DNA from: Peribacillus frigoritolerans
GTDB lineage: Bacteria; Bacillota; Bacilli; Bacillales; DSM-1321
Length of the DNA stretch: 64,000 bases
Direction of reading: 5' to 3'
Assembly (NCBI RefSeq): GCF_001636405.1
Contig: NZ_KV440950.1
Span: 5,001-69,000 of the forward strand
Shown: piece by piece, positions 18,790 through 27,705 of the stretch
How the letters are laid out: the number at the start of each line of letters is the position of its first letter
How positions within the stretch are numbered: position 1 is the stretch's first letter
Program-made: the position numbers and the translations under genes
Notes under the pieces: model-generated
Seen by the model: only the letters and a program-made list of their open reading frames with translations
Told to the model about the DNA's origin: nothing
The model's database searches: none

Positions 18790-20523
18790 TTGAACTCGAA
18801 CTCTAAATTAGTTTCGAAATTGCTGCCGTTCCTTACGGCTCTCATTGTGATAATTGCTGGAATCAGTTGGTATGCTGTTACTCAGTCAAAGGATATGGTC
18901 ATTCCTTTTTCATCGGTGGAAAAAACGATTAAAGCCCAAAATGGAGCTCTTGTCACCATTGAAGAAAAAAGAAATGGCACTCTTCACATCTCCACACCAG
19001 ATGGAGAATACGTTTCAAGTATTCCTCCCAACAGTCAAATGATCAATAAACTTGTCGAAACTTATAACGTTCAATATTCTTTTTCATCAACTAATAAATC
19101 AGCATTATGGATTTTAGGCGGGTTAATGGCGGCCCTCGTCACAACCGGTGTCATTATACAGAAAAAATCAAAGGGCGGATTGCGGATCGGCAGCAAAAAA
19201 CAAAGCCTTTCCACCCCAAAACCCCTGCCAGAGATAACTTTGGATGATGTAGGCGGTTTGCAATCCGAAATCAAACAGGAGATCCTTCAGACACTTACTA
19301 CACTAAAGGAACCTGAACGTTCAGCTAAAATTGGAATTAAGCCGCCTCAAGGCATTTTATTATACGGCCCTCCTGGAACGGGGAAAACGCTGCTTGCTCA
19401 GGCAATTGCAAAAGAGCTTGGTGCCAACTTCTTCTCAACGAGCGGTTCAGCCTTCAACGAAATGTTTGTTGGAGTCGGTGCAGCCCGTGTCCGCAGCCTT
19501 TTCCAAAATGCACGTAAACAATCGCCAGCTGTCATTTTCATCGATGAAGTGGATGCATTGGCTGGTAAAAGGAAACCCCACGGCGGGGAAGAAGGCGAAA
19601 AAACGTTAACCGAACTGCTTGTCCAATTGGATGGGGGCCATCCAAATGAAGGCATTTTATTCATTGCAGCGACCAACCGGAAAGATATGCTCGATGAGGC
19701 ATTTCTACGTCCGGGCAGGATCGATTTCTCTTTCCAAGTCCCACTTCCGGATACACAAGGAAGAAAGGAAATCATCGATATCCATACGAAGGGAAAGCGT
19801 CTAGCGACAGATGTCCTGGCTTCCCTGGATGAGTTGGCTGAAAGTACATCCGGTTTCTCCGGCGCTGACTTAAGCTCCCTGTTCGATACTGCCTCACGTC
19901 ATGCCCTGAGGAATGAACAGGATATGATTCGTAAACAGGATCTTGATTACGCGATTGACCGTACGATACTTGGAGCGACATCACGTACTTTGAATGATGC
20001 GGATACGAAGCGGCGTGTGGCCATTCATGAAAGTGGACATGCCCTGATTGCGGCTTTGACAAAGCCTGGCTCCGTTAGAAAGGCGACCATCATTCCGCGT
20101 GGGGAAGCCCTTGGATATGTAGCGCCGATACCGAAAGAGCTCCATCTGGCAACAGCCAGTGAATTGCTCGATCAAGTCAAAATGATCTTGGCAGGCGGCG
20201 TGGCGGAAAGAATGTATTTAGGGGAACATAGCATAGGTGTAGGCGGAGATGTACAGCAGGCGAAACATCTGCTGGAACAAATGGTCGATACCGGAATGCT
20301 TCAAGATGGATTCACCCTCACTTTCAATAAAGGTGAGAAGGAGCAAAAGATGCAGGAATTATTCACGAAAGCGATTCAGGAAACGGAAATGTTGATTAAC
20401 TCGAATCGCCTACAGTATGAAGAGCTCGTTGAAGAGTTATTGAAAAAAGAGACACTTGAGGGATCTGAAGTTCAGCGTATCGTTGACGCTTTGGAAATAA
20501 CCAACATATGCTCGAATGCATAA
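18790..20523 (+). CDS. FtsH-like AAA+ zinc metalloprotease (divergent paralogue)
   Basis: 577 residues. TM1 is about 10-29, a small extracytoplasmic domain follows, TM2 is about 104-122. The AAA+ domain has Walker A GPPGTGKT (about 194), Walker B VIFIDEVDAL (about 250) and an arginine-finger region EAFLRPGRID. The M41 protease has HESGH (about 414) and a downstream Asp in GGDVQQA as third zinc ligand. It is about 60 residues shorter than B. subtilis FtsH and more divergent, so it is probably an accessory membrane protease. The start is TTG after AAAGGAGATG. No partner gene is adjacent; the substrate is unknown. Confidence 0.87.
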   Translation: MNSNSKLVSKLLPFLTALIVIIAGISWYAVTQSKDMVIPFSSVEKTIKAQNGALVTIEEKRNGTLHISTPDGEYVSSIPPNSQMINKLVETYNVQYSFSSTNKSALWILGGLMAALVTTGVIIQKKSKGGLRIGSKKQSLSTPKPLPEITLDDVGGLQSEIKQEILQTLTTLKEPERSAKIGIKPPQGILLYGPPGTGKTLLAQAIAKELGANFFSTSGSAFNEMFVGVGAARVRSLFQNARKQSPAVIFIDEVDALAGKRKPHGGEEGEKTLTELLVQLDGGHPNEGILFIAATNRKDMLDEAFLRPGRIDFSFQVPLPDTQGRKEIIDIHTKGKRLATDVLASLDELAESTSGFSGADLSSLFDTASRHALRNEQDMIRKQDLDYAIDRTILGATSRTLNDADTKRRVAIHESGHALIAALTKPGSVRKATIIPRGEALGYVAPIPKELHLATASELLDQVKMILAGGVAERMYLGEHSIGVGGDVQQAKHLLEQMVDTGMLQDGFTLTFNKGEKEQKMQELFTKAIQETEMLINSNRLQYEELVEELLKKETLEGSEVQRIVDALEITNICSNA

Positions 20524-20539
20524 CGTGTTTAAAAGATTA

Positions 20540-20571
20540 GAGCCTGTTCGAATCGAACAGGCTCTTTTTTT
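20540..20571 (+). terminator. Terminator of the FtsH-like gene
   Basis: GAGCCTGTTCGA pairs with TCGAACAGGCTC, followed by seven T. Confidence 0.9.
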
Positions 20572-20675
20572 ATACGGCAGTGAGCCGCAAAGCCAACCTT
20601 TAATTAATATCATGTAGGCAGTGCAGTCCCTTTACAGCTAGAAAAATGAAAGTGAGGTCACTGGCAAAATCACAG

Positions 20676-22130
20676 TTATCCGCTGCTCACCTGCTTTACA
20701 TCAAGGGATTTAGCCATATGCTGTTTCGGTATCTTGGCCTTAAAATCATCCTTTTTCAAACGCATCGCAAATAATAGGGCTATGACGAGCAAAGCCACAG
20801 AACCTAGGAGAGCAAATTGATAGGATATTAAATTAACATCGTGCTCCCCATTCGTTCCTATCGAGCTAGTGCCCACTTCCCCCAGAATGCTGGCTAGGAT
20901 GGCTACACCAATGGCAGAGCCAATCCGGTTTTGGACATTGAACAATGTGGCCGCCATTCCCATCGAAGCAAAGTTGATATTGGTGAAAGTGGAAAACTGT
21001 ACGGCCACAACAGTATGTCCCAAACAGATACCGACGCTAAATAATAAGGCACGAAGGAACCAGGGGTTGGCTGTCGGCCCGACAATGCTAATCAATGTAT
21101 AAATGATGATTGTACCAATCAGCCCTATCCGGATCACCTGATGTATGCCCAGTTTCTTCGTAGTCCAAGGCATCATCCGGGAGGCCACCATCAAACCTAT
21201 AGCTTCCGGGAAAGTGGTCAGCCCGCTTTCTAAAGCTGAAGCATGAAGCGAACTTTGATACATTAACGGGAACACGAAGAGCATCCCCAATAAGCCCGCC
21301 ATTGAAAATAATGAAATGATGCCCAATGTCCGAAACAATCGATCGGATAATAAACGCAAATCAAGCATCGGTTCATTCACACGCAGCTCCAATAGAATAA
21401 ATGAGAGAACAAGAACTGCACCGATAATTCCTGTATATATGATAACGGGGGAGTCCCATCCTTTAGATGGTCCTAAGCTCATTGCATACATCAGCATGGA
21501 AAAGCCTGCAGCTGACAATAAGAATCCTGGAAGGTCCAATCTGCCAGCAGTTGGTTCTTTATTTTCTTTTAAAAACCATACACCGAATAACAGGACCATA
21601 ATTCCGAAAGGGACATTTATATAAAATGCCCAACGCCAAGACAGCTGCTCCGCAAGGAATCCGCCTACAATCGGACCAACAGCTGGTGCGAATGCTATGG
21701 GAAGCACAAGGGAACGGGACACCTTTGGGCGTTCTTCAACAGAGAACGTTCTAAATAATATGGCCATTCCAACTGGTGTAAGGATCCCGCCTCCTGCCCC
21801 CTGCAAAACCCTGAACAAATTCAAAGTTTGAAGATTATTAGCGAATCCGCATAAAAAGGAGGCTGCCGTAAAGACACCCAATGCCATCAAGAAGATTTTC
21901 TTGGTTCCAAAACGATCCCCAAGCCACCCAGCTACCGGAAGGAATACAGCCAGGCTTACTAAATATCCAACATTAATGCCACTGGCTGAAGAGGGATCAA
22001 GGTTAAATTCACTACTGATCGTTGGCAGGATCACATTGACAATCGTCCCGTCCATCGAAACCATGAACATCGCTATGACATAAACGATGCTAACTACTAT
22101 TTTAGGGTCCATTTGCATCCTTACTTTCAT
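20676..22130 (-). CDS. MFS exporter (DHA2), candidate siderophore exporter
   Basis: 484 residues with about 14 membrane helices. Motifs are MVSMDGTIVNVILPTI in TM1, GWLGDRFGTKKIF (motif A) and LPIAFAPAVGPIVGGFL (motif C). Its ATG at 22130 overlaps the stop of the MbtH-like gene by 4 bp (ATGA), so the two are translationally coupled and this is the likely start. Both lie downstream of a Fur box. Coupling to an MbtH protein, which assists siderophore synthetases, suggests export of a siderophore. That role is inference from context; no NRPS gene is in the window. Confidence 0.86.
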   Translation of the reverse strand: MKVRMQMDPKIVVSIVYVIAMFMVSMDGTIVNVILPTISSEFNLDPSSASGINVGYLVSLAVFLPVAGWLGDRFGTKKIFLMALGVFTAASFLCGFANNLQTLNLFRVLQGAGGGILTPVGMAILFRTFSVEERPKVSRSLVLPIAFAPAVGPIVGGFLAEQLSWRWAFYINVPFGIMVLLFGVWFLKENKEPTAGRLDLPGFLLSAAGFSMLMYAMSLGPSKGWDSPVIIYTGIIGAVLVLSFILLELRVNEPMLDLRLLSDRLFRTLGIISLFSMAGLLGMLFVFPLMYQSSLHASALESGLTTFPEAIGLMVASRMMPWTTKKLGIHQVIRIGLIGTIIIYTLISIVGPTANPWFLRALLFSVGICLGHTVVAVQFSTFTNINFASMGMAATLFNVQNRIGSAIGVAILASILGEVGTSSIGTNGEHDVNLISYQFALLGSVALLVIALLFAMRLKKDDFKAKIPKQHMAKSLDVKQVSSG

Positions 22131-22300
22131 TTTATTCCATCAATGCTAGCAACTAGTTTTATGTATTTCCAGCAGTCCTCTCGATATATCAATGACCAGC
22201 CTTCTGGAATAACCAAAAAGACGGGCAAAAGGGAATTTCGACCTTCTTCAATTATAAATTCATTGTAGATCCCATTTTCATTCACGAAACGGTTGGTCAT
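22127..22300 (-). CDS. MbtH-like protein, orphan NRPS helper
   Basis: A 57-residue open frame starting MTNRFVNENGIYNEFIIEEG. It continues with a PVFLVIPEGWSLIY block and the later ECW-like CWKYI, which align by eye with the MbtH pattern (N-E-x6-S-x-W-P, IP-x-GW). Two family tryptophans appear replaced: the S-L-W-P position reads NSLLP. MbtH proteins bind adenylation domains of NRPSs. AGGAGG at 22311-22316 lies 10 nt before ATG 22300, and a Fur box lies about 75 nt upstream. No NRPS is present within 20 kb on either side. It may be a relic or may serve a distant synthetase. Confidence 0.72.
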   Translation of the reverse strand: MTNRFVNENGIYNEFIIEEGRNSLLPVFLVIPEGWSLIYREDCWKYIKLVASIDGIK

Positions 22301-22373
22301 CAGTCATTGTCCTCCTTCATAATTTTTTCAAATTCTCGATAGTGAATGTTTGTTAGCAATCTCCCAGTCAATC

Positions 22374-22392
22374 AATAATGATAATCATTATC
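22374..22392 (-). promoter_or_regulatory. Fur box upstream of the MbtH-MFS pair
   Basis: AATAATGATAATCATTATC matches the Fur consensus at 18 of 19 positions. It sits 74 bp upstream of the MbtH start. Confidence 0.88.
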
Positions 22393-22468
22393 AATCATAA
22401 TCTACAGGTAATGATATATATTTATAACTTACAGGTCAAGTGCCTTCCGTGGATTTACTGAGAAAGTC

Positions 22469-22792
22469 CTATTTCTTACCAGGCACATTTCTCTTCAAAG
22501 CAAAACGCAATGCCCTGTTAATCAAAGGAAAAACTGAAAGATGCCCTTCCCCTTCAAACTCGTTGAATTGAACATTCACTCTGCTATCCTTCAAGGATAA
22601 TCGTTTTGATAATTCCAAAGCATTTTCATTCGTGCCGCTTTTATGGGTGCCTTCCAGCTCCCCCACGCCAAGCAAAAAGGAAATATCACCATTTCCTTGA
22701 TTCAATCGGGAAAGAAACTTCTCCTCCTCCTCACGGAACCACTTTTTGTTCCAATGGAAAGATGGGCTTCCAGCCATTTCGAAACCGGCAAA
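22469..22792 (-). pseudogene. Siderophore esterase fragment (C-terminal part, BesA/IroE type)
   Basis: About 108 codons are recognisable, from FEMAGSPSFHWNKKWF to the C-terminus with the catalytic-His region EGEGHLSVFPLINRAL. This is the second half of an esterase D-type trilactone siderophore hydrolase such as BesA. The half carrying GHSLGG is gone. The frame stays open to 22882 only because the opposite-strand ATPase sequence happens to lack stops. Similarity ends at about 22792, exactly where the ATPase fragment begins. Confidence 0.8.
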
Positions 22793-22800
22793 TCGCCAAT

Positions 22801-23205
22801 CCATCCGGTGGTCAAAGACAAAAGGTTCGGCTGGCAATGGCTTTAGCACAGAAAACGGAGATTTTATTATTGGATGAGCCAACCACCTACCTTGATATGG
22901 CTCATCAACTAAAGGTTTTGCAAATAGTTGAAAAGCTTAATAAAGAACAAAAAATAACGACTGTCATGGTATTGCATGATATTAACCATGCGTCCCGGTT
23001 TTCACATGAAATCATAACGATGAAGGAAGGGGAAATCGTTAAAATCGGTACCCTGGGGGAAATCATCACACCTGCCGTTTTAGTGGAAGTCTTTCGTATT
23101 CATGCAAGGGTTATGATAGATCAGGCCAATGGGGTACCCGTTTGTTTTGGTTATGACAATTTATCACAGCAAGAAGTATATAAAGAAACCGTTTTATCCA
23201 ATTGA
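22801..23205 (+). pseudogene. Siderophore ABC transporter ATPase fragment (YusV/FecE type)
   Basis: 134 codons starting PSGGQRQKVRLAMALAQ, then Walker B ILLLDEPTTYLDMAHQ and the H-loop VMVLHDINHASRFSH, to the normal C-terminus (GVPVCF). The Walker A half is missing. B. subtilis YusV is the ATPase for several siderophore permeases. The open frame starting at 22606 is chance extension through the antisense esterase. With the opposed esterase remnant this marks one deletion between two divergent genes. Confidence 0.85.
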
Positions 23206-23289
23206 AAGGTGTGGTTCGTAAAACGTATAATTCATCAAATGATATTCCCGAATCAACTGATTCAAACCAACACCAAACTCCTCAGGTAT

Positions 23290-23450
23290 GGTTTCCATCT
23301 GAATTTTATAACATAGTTGATTGGGGCGGGTGTTCGAGACTCCTGCTTAGAAAAGCGCGTCTAGGAAGACCCCCTAGGTACAAGCCGGGGAGGCTCCCCG
23401 ACCGCTCGCGGAAAGCGAGTGCCTGGATTGTGGATTGGAAATCAACATCC
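23290..23450 (+). repeat. Dispersed intergenic repeat, copy 2 (forward)
   Basis: About 160 bp from GGTTTCCATCTGAATTTTAT through AACATAGTTGATTGG, CGAGACTCCTGCTTAGAAAA, GCGCGTCTAGG and CGCGGAAAGCGAGTGCCTGG to GGAAATCAACATCC. The upstream 23233-23290 stretch (CATCAAATGA, TTCCCGAA) also matches copy 4. The element lies just downstream of the ATPase remnant. Confidence 0.85.
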
Positions 23451-23515
23451 AAATTGTACAAGCCCAAAACTGCAGGCAAACCACTTTTCCTTGAGTTTGT
23501 CTACAGTCTAAAGTT

Positions 23516-23547
23516 AAAAGGGATGTCGACAAGTCGACACCCCTTTT
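23516..23547 (-). terminator. Terminator of nagP
   Basis: GTCGACACCCCTTTT pairs with AAAAGGGATGTCGAC with one mismatch, ten bases past the nagP stop. Confidence 0.82.
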
Positions 23548-23556
23548 TTAACCGCT

Positions 23557-25473
23557 TTATAGTTTTTCCAACTGGATGATATCTGGTGTATTTTGTTTCT
23601 GGATCCCTGACTTTTGCAACTTCACTGCCGTTCCTTCAGGTAAGTTAGTGAATATAATAGGAGTGACCGTTGATGGTGCATTCCGTTTAATGAAATCTAA
23701 ATCAATTTCCAAAAGAGGTGTTCCTTTTGTTATTCTTTGGCCTTCTTGAACAAGAGCTGTGAACCCTTCTCCATTTAATTTAACTGTATCCAAACCAACA
23801 TGGATCAGAATTTCCAGACCATTATCCATTTTCAATCCCAGTGCATGATTTGTCGGGAAGATACTTAGCACTTCCCCATCGATTGGGGATACTAGTTTTC
23901 CGTTGACTGGCTCGATAGCGAAGCCATCCCCCATCATTTTCATGGCAAACACTTGATCGGGAACTTGTTCTATCGGTAAAATGGTTCCTTCAATCGGAAG
24001 GACAAAGTCATTTGCATCCAAAGCTTGATTTTCCTCTACTATATCCTCTGCCACTTGTACTTGTGCAGATGGACCTGCTTTCACTTGGCTTGGATAGACG
24101 CCATCCTTGACAAGTTGTTTCATTGCATTTGCAACGAATTCAACATTCGTTCCAACAATGACCTGCACACTCGATTTATTCAACTTCATGACACCGCGCG
24201 CACCATGCCGTTTTAAGGCTGCTTCATTCACATTTCCTGAATCAGCCACTTGTAAACGCAAGCGTGTTGCACAGTTATCAATTAGCTTTATATTCTCTTT
24301 ACCGCCAAGATCTTGAATGAAAAGCGATCCCATATCGGTATATTTATCCCCTGTTTTCACAATGGTTTCTTCTTCCACTTCTTCCTCATCGTCTTCACGG
24401 CCAGGTGTTTTTAAATCCATGATCTTGATGACAAAATAGAAAATCACGAAGTAAACTGCCGCGTATACCAATCCAATCGGGATTAACCATAGCGGTTTTT
24501 GCGCAATACCAAAGTTCAAGAAATAATCAATGGCTCCTGCAGAGAATCCAAACCCATGATGGATATCCAATATAACAGCAAGTGCCAGAGAGACCCCGGT
24601 TAAAAGGGCATGTATTACATATAACACCGGTGCGATGAACATGAAAAGAAATTCAATCGGTTCAGTGATTCCTGTAAGGAAAGAAGTGAAAGCCAATCCA
24701 ACAAGCATCCCCGTCACCAATTTACGTTTCTCTTTCTTAGCAGCTGCAATCATCGCTAATGCTGCAGCTGGAAGACCGAACATCATGATCGGGAAAAAGC
24801 CGGTCATGAAGGGCCCAGCAGTCGGGTCCCCTGCGAAGAAACGATTTATATCACCCGTCGCTCCATTGTACTCACCAAAGACGAACCAAACCATACTATT
24901 CAAGACATGATGCAATCCTACTGGAAGCAATAAGCGATTCAATACTCCGAATACGCCAGCACCAAATGCCCCTGCACCTGTAATCCAGTCACCGACACTA
25001 TTTATTACATCTTGAATCGGCGGCCACACAAAACCGAATATTCCCGCAAGTATGATCATCGCAAGCGAAGTGATGATCGGGACGAATCGTTTCCCTGAAA
25101 AGAATCCAAGCCATTCAGGGAGTCTTATGTCGGAGTATCTATTATATAGAAGAGCGGCAACTATCCCCGATATAATACCGCCTAAAACAGCCATGTTGAT
25201 TTCTTTATCAATCGCTTGTGTACCATTCGTTAATACAAAGTATCCAACAAGGCCTGATAATGCCGCAGCGCCACTTCCATCTTTGGATAATCCAATCGCT
25301 ATTCCCAAGGCGAACAATATCGCAAGGTTATCGAATATCGCCTTTCCAGCTGCGGCAATAAAGGCAATATCAAGTAAATCCGGTTGCCCTAAACGAAGCA
25401 ATAACGCGGCTGCTGGTAAAACGGCAATCGGTAGCATTAAAGCTTTCCCAATCTTTTGTAAAAAATTTAACAT
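23557..25473 (-). CDS. nagP: PTS N-acetylglucosamine transporter, IICBA
   Basis: About 638 residues. An EIIC membrane domain (1-370) starts MLNFLQKIGKALMLPIAVLP with GITEPIEFLF. EIIB (about 385-460) has phospho-Cys in DNCATRLRLQV. EIIA (about 495-638) has phospho-His in ILIHVGLDTVKL. It imports and phosphorylates GlcNAc to GlcNAc-6-P. It carries its own IIA domain. I chose ATG 25473, nine nt after AAGGGAGATGA; an ATG nine bases upstream overlaps that site. It is divergent from nagA, with NagR operators and cre sites between. Confidence 0.93.
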   Translation of the reverse strand: MLNFLQKIGKALMLPIAVLPAAALLLRLGQPDLLDIAFIAAAGKAIFDNLAILFALGIAIGLSKDGSGAAALSGLVGYFVLTNGTQAIDKEINMAVLGGIISGIVAALLYNRYSDIRLPEWLGFFSGKRFVPIITSLAMIILAGIFGFVWPPIQDVINSVGDWITGAGAFGAGVFGVLNRLLLPVGLHHVLNSMVWFVFGEYNGATGDINRFFAGDPTAGPFMTGFFPIMMFGLPAAALAMIAAAKKEKRKLVTGMLVGLAFTSFLTGITEPIEFLFMFIAPVLYVIHALLTGVSLALAVILDIHHGFGFSAGAIDYFLNFGIAQKPLWLIPIGLVYAAVYFVIFYFVIKIMDLKTPGREDDEEEVEEETIVKTGDKYTDMGSLFIQDLGGKENIKLIDNCATRLRLQVADSGNVNEAALKRHGARGVMKLNKSSVQVIVGTNVEFVANAMKQLVKDGVYPSQVKAGPSAQVQVAEDIVEENQALDANDFVLPIEGTILPIEQVPDQVFAMKMMGDGFAIEPVNGKLVSPIDGEVLSIFPTNHALGLKMDNGLEILIHVGLDTVKLNGEGFTALVQEGQRITKGTPLLEIDLDFIKRNAPSTVTPIIFTNLPEGTAVKLQKSGIQKQNTPDIIQLEKL

Positions 25474-25521
25474 CGAACTCATCTCCCTTGTACCTAACTT
25501 CTTTGATCAACAACAAGATGT

Positions 25522-25535
25522 ATTAAGCGTTTTCA
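25522..25535 (-). promoter_or_regulatory. cre-like site upstream of nagP
   Basis: ATTAAGCGTTTTCA matches the CcpA consensus TGWAANCGNTNWCA at 12 of 14 positions, 49 bp upstream of nagP. It is consistent with glucose repression. Confidence 0.55.
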
Positions 25536-25588
25536 TTTTATCAATATAATAACTTTTCTTTGGGATTATACTAGCACAGAAAATATAT

Positions 25589-25604
25589 AGATGTCTATAC
25601 CAAT
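25589..25604 (-). promoter_or_regulatory. NagR operator (dre) for nagP
   Basis: The minus strand reads ATTGGTATAGACATCT, matching the GntR/HutC-type NagR (YvoA) operator core TGGT-T-A-GAC as I recall it from B. subtilis. Confidence 0.75.
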
Positions 25605-25673
25605 TTACTTGTAAATATACTATATTCTTTGAAAACAAAGTAAAAATATCATTTTTGTTCTTGATACTCTCTA

Positions 25674-25689
25674 ACTGGTCTAGACAACT
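25674..25689 (+). promoter_or_regulatory. NagR operator (dre) for nagA
   Basis: ACTGGTCTAGACAACT carries the same GGT-TAGAC core, oriented towards nagA. The two operators sit symmetrically between the divergent nag transcripts. Confidence 0.75.
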
Positions 25690-25694
25690 TTTAA

Positions 25695-25708
25695 TAAAAA
25701 CGATAAAA
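25695..25708 (+). promoter_or_regulatory. cre-like site upstream of nagA
   Basis: TAAAAACGATAAAA matches the cre consensus at 12 of 14 positions, just after the NagR operator. The AT-richness lowers confidence. Confidence 0.4.
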
Positions 25709-25778
25709 TGAGGGCAAAATATATGAGACCATTTCATGACTCATTCATTAAGTTTTACTTTCATAAAGGAGATTATGT

Positions 25779-26957
25779 ATGAAAACATTCATTATTAATA
25801 ATCTGATGGTTCACAGCGAAAAGGAAACATACAAAAATGGGTACATTAAAGTCGTGGATGGAAAAATTGCCGAAGTTGGTCCAGCCAGCCAATACAAACA
25901 GGACGATGATGCCAAGGTGATTACTCTTTCACCGGATTATCAGGTAATTCCCGGTGCCATCGACATTCATATTCACGGAGCATCCAATTCCGATGCAATG
26001 GATGCCACACATGACGCATTATCCATAATGGCAAAGACCCTTCCTAAAGAAGGAACCACCAGCTTTCTGGCCACTACAATGACCCAATCCAACCAAGCCA
26101 TTGAATCAGCACTTCTTAATGCTGGTAAATATATCGAAAATCAAACTCAGGAAAATGCTGAAATAGTTGGAATTCATTTAGAAGGTCCTTTCATTTCACC
26201 GGCCCGTAAAGGAGCACAACCTGAGGATTATATCGTTGATCCTGATGTCACTCTATTTAAAAGATGGCAGAAAATGGCGGAAAATCAAATCAAGCTTGTA
26301 ACGCTTGCTCCTGAACAACCGAACGGATTAGATCTTGCCACCCACTTAAGGGGAACTGGCGTCGTCGCCTCCATCGGCCATTCAGATGCAACATATGACC
26401 AAATAGATGAAGCAATCCAGGCAGGGACTACCCACGTTACACATCTTTATAATGGGATGCGTGGACTCCATCACCGCGAACCTGGCGTTTTGGGAGCTGC
26501 TTATCTTCGAGACGAGCTATATGTTGAACTTATTGCTGACGGCATTCACTGCAGGCCGGAAATGATCAAGCTCGCATATAACCAAATTACCAGCGAACGA
26601 ATGATACTGATAACGGACTCACTTCGTGCCAAATGGCTTGAAAAGGGAACTTATGATTTAGGTGGTCAGCCTGTTAATGTTGACGAAACGAAAGCAACGC
26701 TTTCAGACGGCACACTAGCCGGCAGTATATTGAAAATGAACGATGCCATCAAGAACACAATGGAATATACCGGTTGTTCCATGACTGACATTATAAAAAT
26801 GACGGCTGAAAACCCTGCCAAACAACTTCGGATTTTTGACAGAAAAGGAAGCATCCAAGTCGGCAAAGACGCAGATCTTGTAATATTGAATGACCGCCTG
26901 GACGTTGAAATGACTTTCTGCAGAGGAAATTTAGCTTTTAAAAAGGAGAATGCATAA
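25779..26957 (+). CDS. nagA: N-acetylglucosamine-6-phosphate deacetylase
   Basis: 392 residues, amidohydrolase fold. It converts GlcNAc-6-P to GlcN-6-P and acetate. Metal and active-site motifs are DIHIHGASN, GIHLEGPFISP, IGHSDATYDQ and LITDSLRA. The length fits Bacillus NagA (about 395). ATG follows AAAGGAGATTATGT. It is first in the nagA-nagB-nagR-SIS operon; its stop overlaps the nagB start (TAATG), so the pair is coupled. Confidence 0.95.
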   Translation: MKTFIINNLMVHSEKETYKNGYIKVVDGKIAEVGPASQYKQDDDAKVITLSPDYQVIPGAIDIHIHGASNSDAMDATHDALSIMAKTLPKEGTTSFLATTMTQSNQAIESALLNAGKYIENQTQENAEIVGIHLEGPFISPARKGAQPEDYIVDPDVTLFKRWQKMAENQIKLVTLAPEQPNGLDLATHLRGTGVVASIGHSDATYDQIDEAIQAGTTHVTHLYNGMRGLHHREPGVLGAAYLRDELYVELIADGIHCRPEMIKLAYNQITSERMILITDSLRAKWLEKGTYDLGGQPVNVDETKATLSDGTLAGSILKMNDAIKNTMEYTGCSMTDIIKMTAENPAKQLRIFDRKGSIQVGKDADLVILNDRLDVEMTFCRGNLAFKKENA

Positions 26958-27691
26958 TGAATATCATACAAGTGCAGGACTACACGGAAATGAGCCGGAC
27001 AGCCGCAGAAATAGTGATCGGAAAAGTCAAAGGAAATCCGAATATCAAATTGGGCCTTGCAACAGGCGGCACCCCTAAAGGAATGTACGATAATTTGATT
27101 GAAGATCACTTGACTAATCATACTTCATATGAACATGTAACGTCTTTTAACCTTGACGAGTATATCGGCTTAAAACCAAATGATCCAAACAGTTACCATT
27201 TTTATATGGATGATTCCTTATTCACACACATCAATATAAATAAAGAGCGTACTCACCTGCCTAATGGCACAGCCGATGACACGAATGGAGAATGTCAACG
27301 GTATGACGAAATGATTGATTCCGTGGGCGGGATCGATCTTCAGATACTTGGCATTGGCCAAAATGGCCATATTGGTTTTAATGAACCTGGAACTTCCTTC
27401 ACATCCGGTACACATGTCGTGACACTTGAAGATTCGACGCGCCAAGCGAATGCACGTTATTTCGACTCCATAGACGAAGTTCCGACACATGCCGTTACGA
27501 TGGGCATTTCAACAATCATGAAAAGCAAAGAAATACTGCTGCTGATTTCTGGTGAAGAAAAAGCCGAAACACTGAAGAAATTGATACACGGTGACATTTC
27601 CGAGGAATTTCCTGCATCTATCCTAAAAAAACATAATAGTGTTACAATTATCGCAGACCAAAAAGCGTTATCCGGAGTGATAATACCCTAA
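26957..27691 (+). CDS. nagB: Glucosamine-6-phosphate deaminase
   Basis: 244 residues. It converts GlcN-6-P to fructose-6-P and ammonia, completing GlcNAc entry into glycolysis. Motifs are GLATGGTPKGMY for phosphate binding, SFNLDEYIGL with the catalytic Asp, and GIGQNGHIGFNEPG with the His. The length matches Gram-positive NagB, without the allosteric C-terminal extension of E. coli. Confidence 0.95.
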   Translation: MNIIQVQDYTEMSRTAAEIVIGKVKGNPNIKLGLATGGTPKGMYDNLIEDHLTNHTSYEHVTSFNLDEYIGLKPNDPNSYHFYMDDSLFTHININKERTHLPNGTADDTNGECQRYDEMIDSVGGIDLQILGIGQNGHIGFNEPGTSFTSGTHVVTLEDSTRQANARYFDSIDEVPTHAVTMGISTIMKSKEILLLISGEEKAETLKKLIHGDISEEFPASILKKHNSVTIIADQKALSGVIIP

Positions 27692-27705
27692 AGGAGCGAA
27701 AGTCG

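Noticed and set aside
22606-23205. A full-length 199-residue ATPase gene
   Set aside because: The first 65 codons are antisense to the esterase fragment; the true ATPase part starts at 22801 and lacks Walker A.
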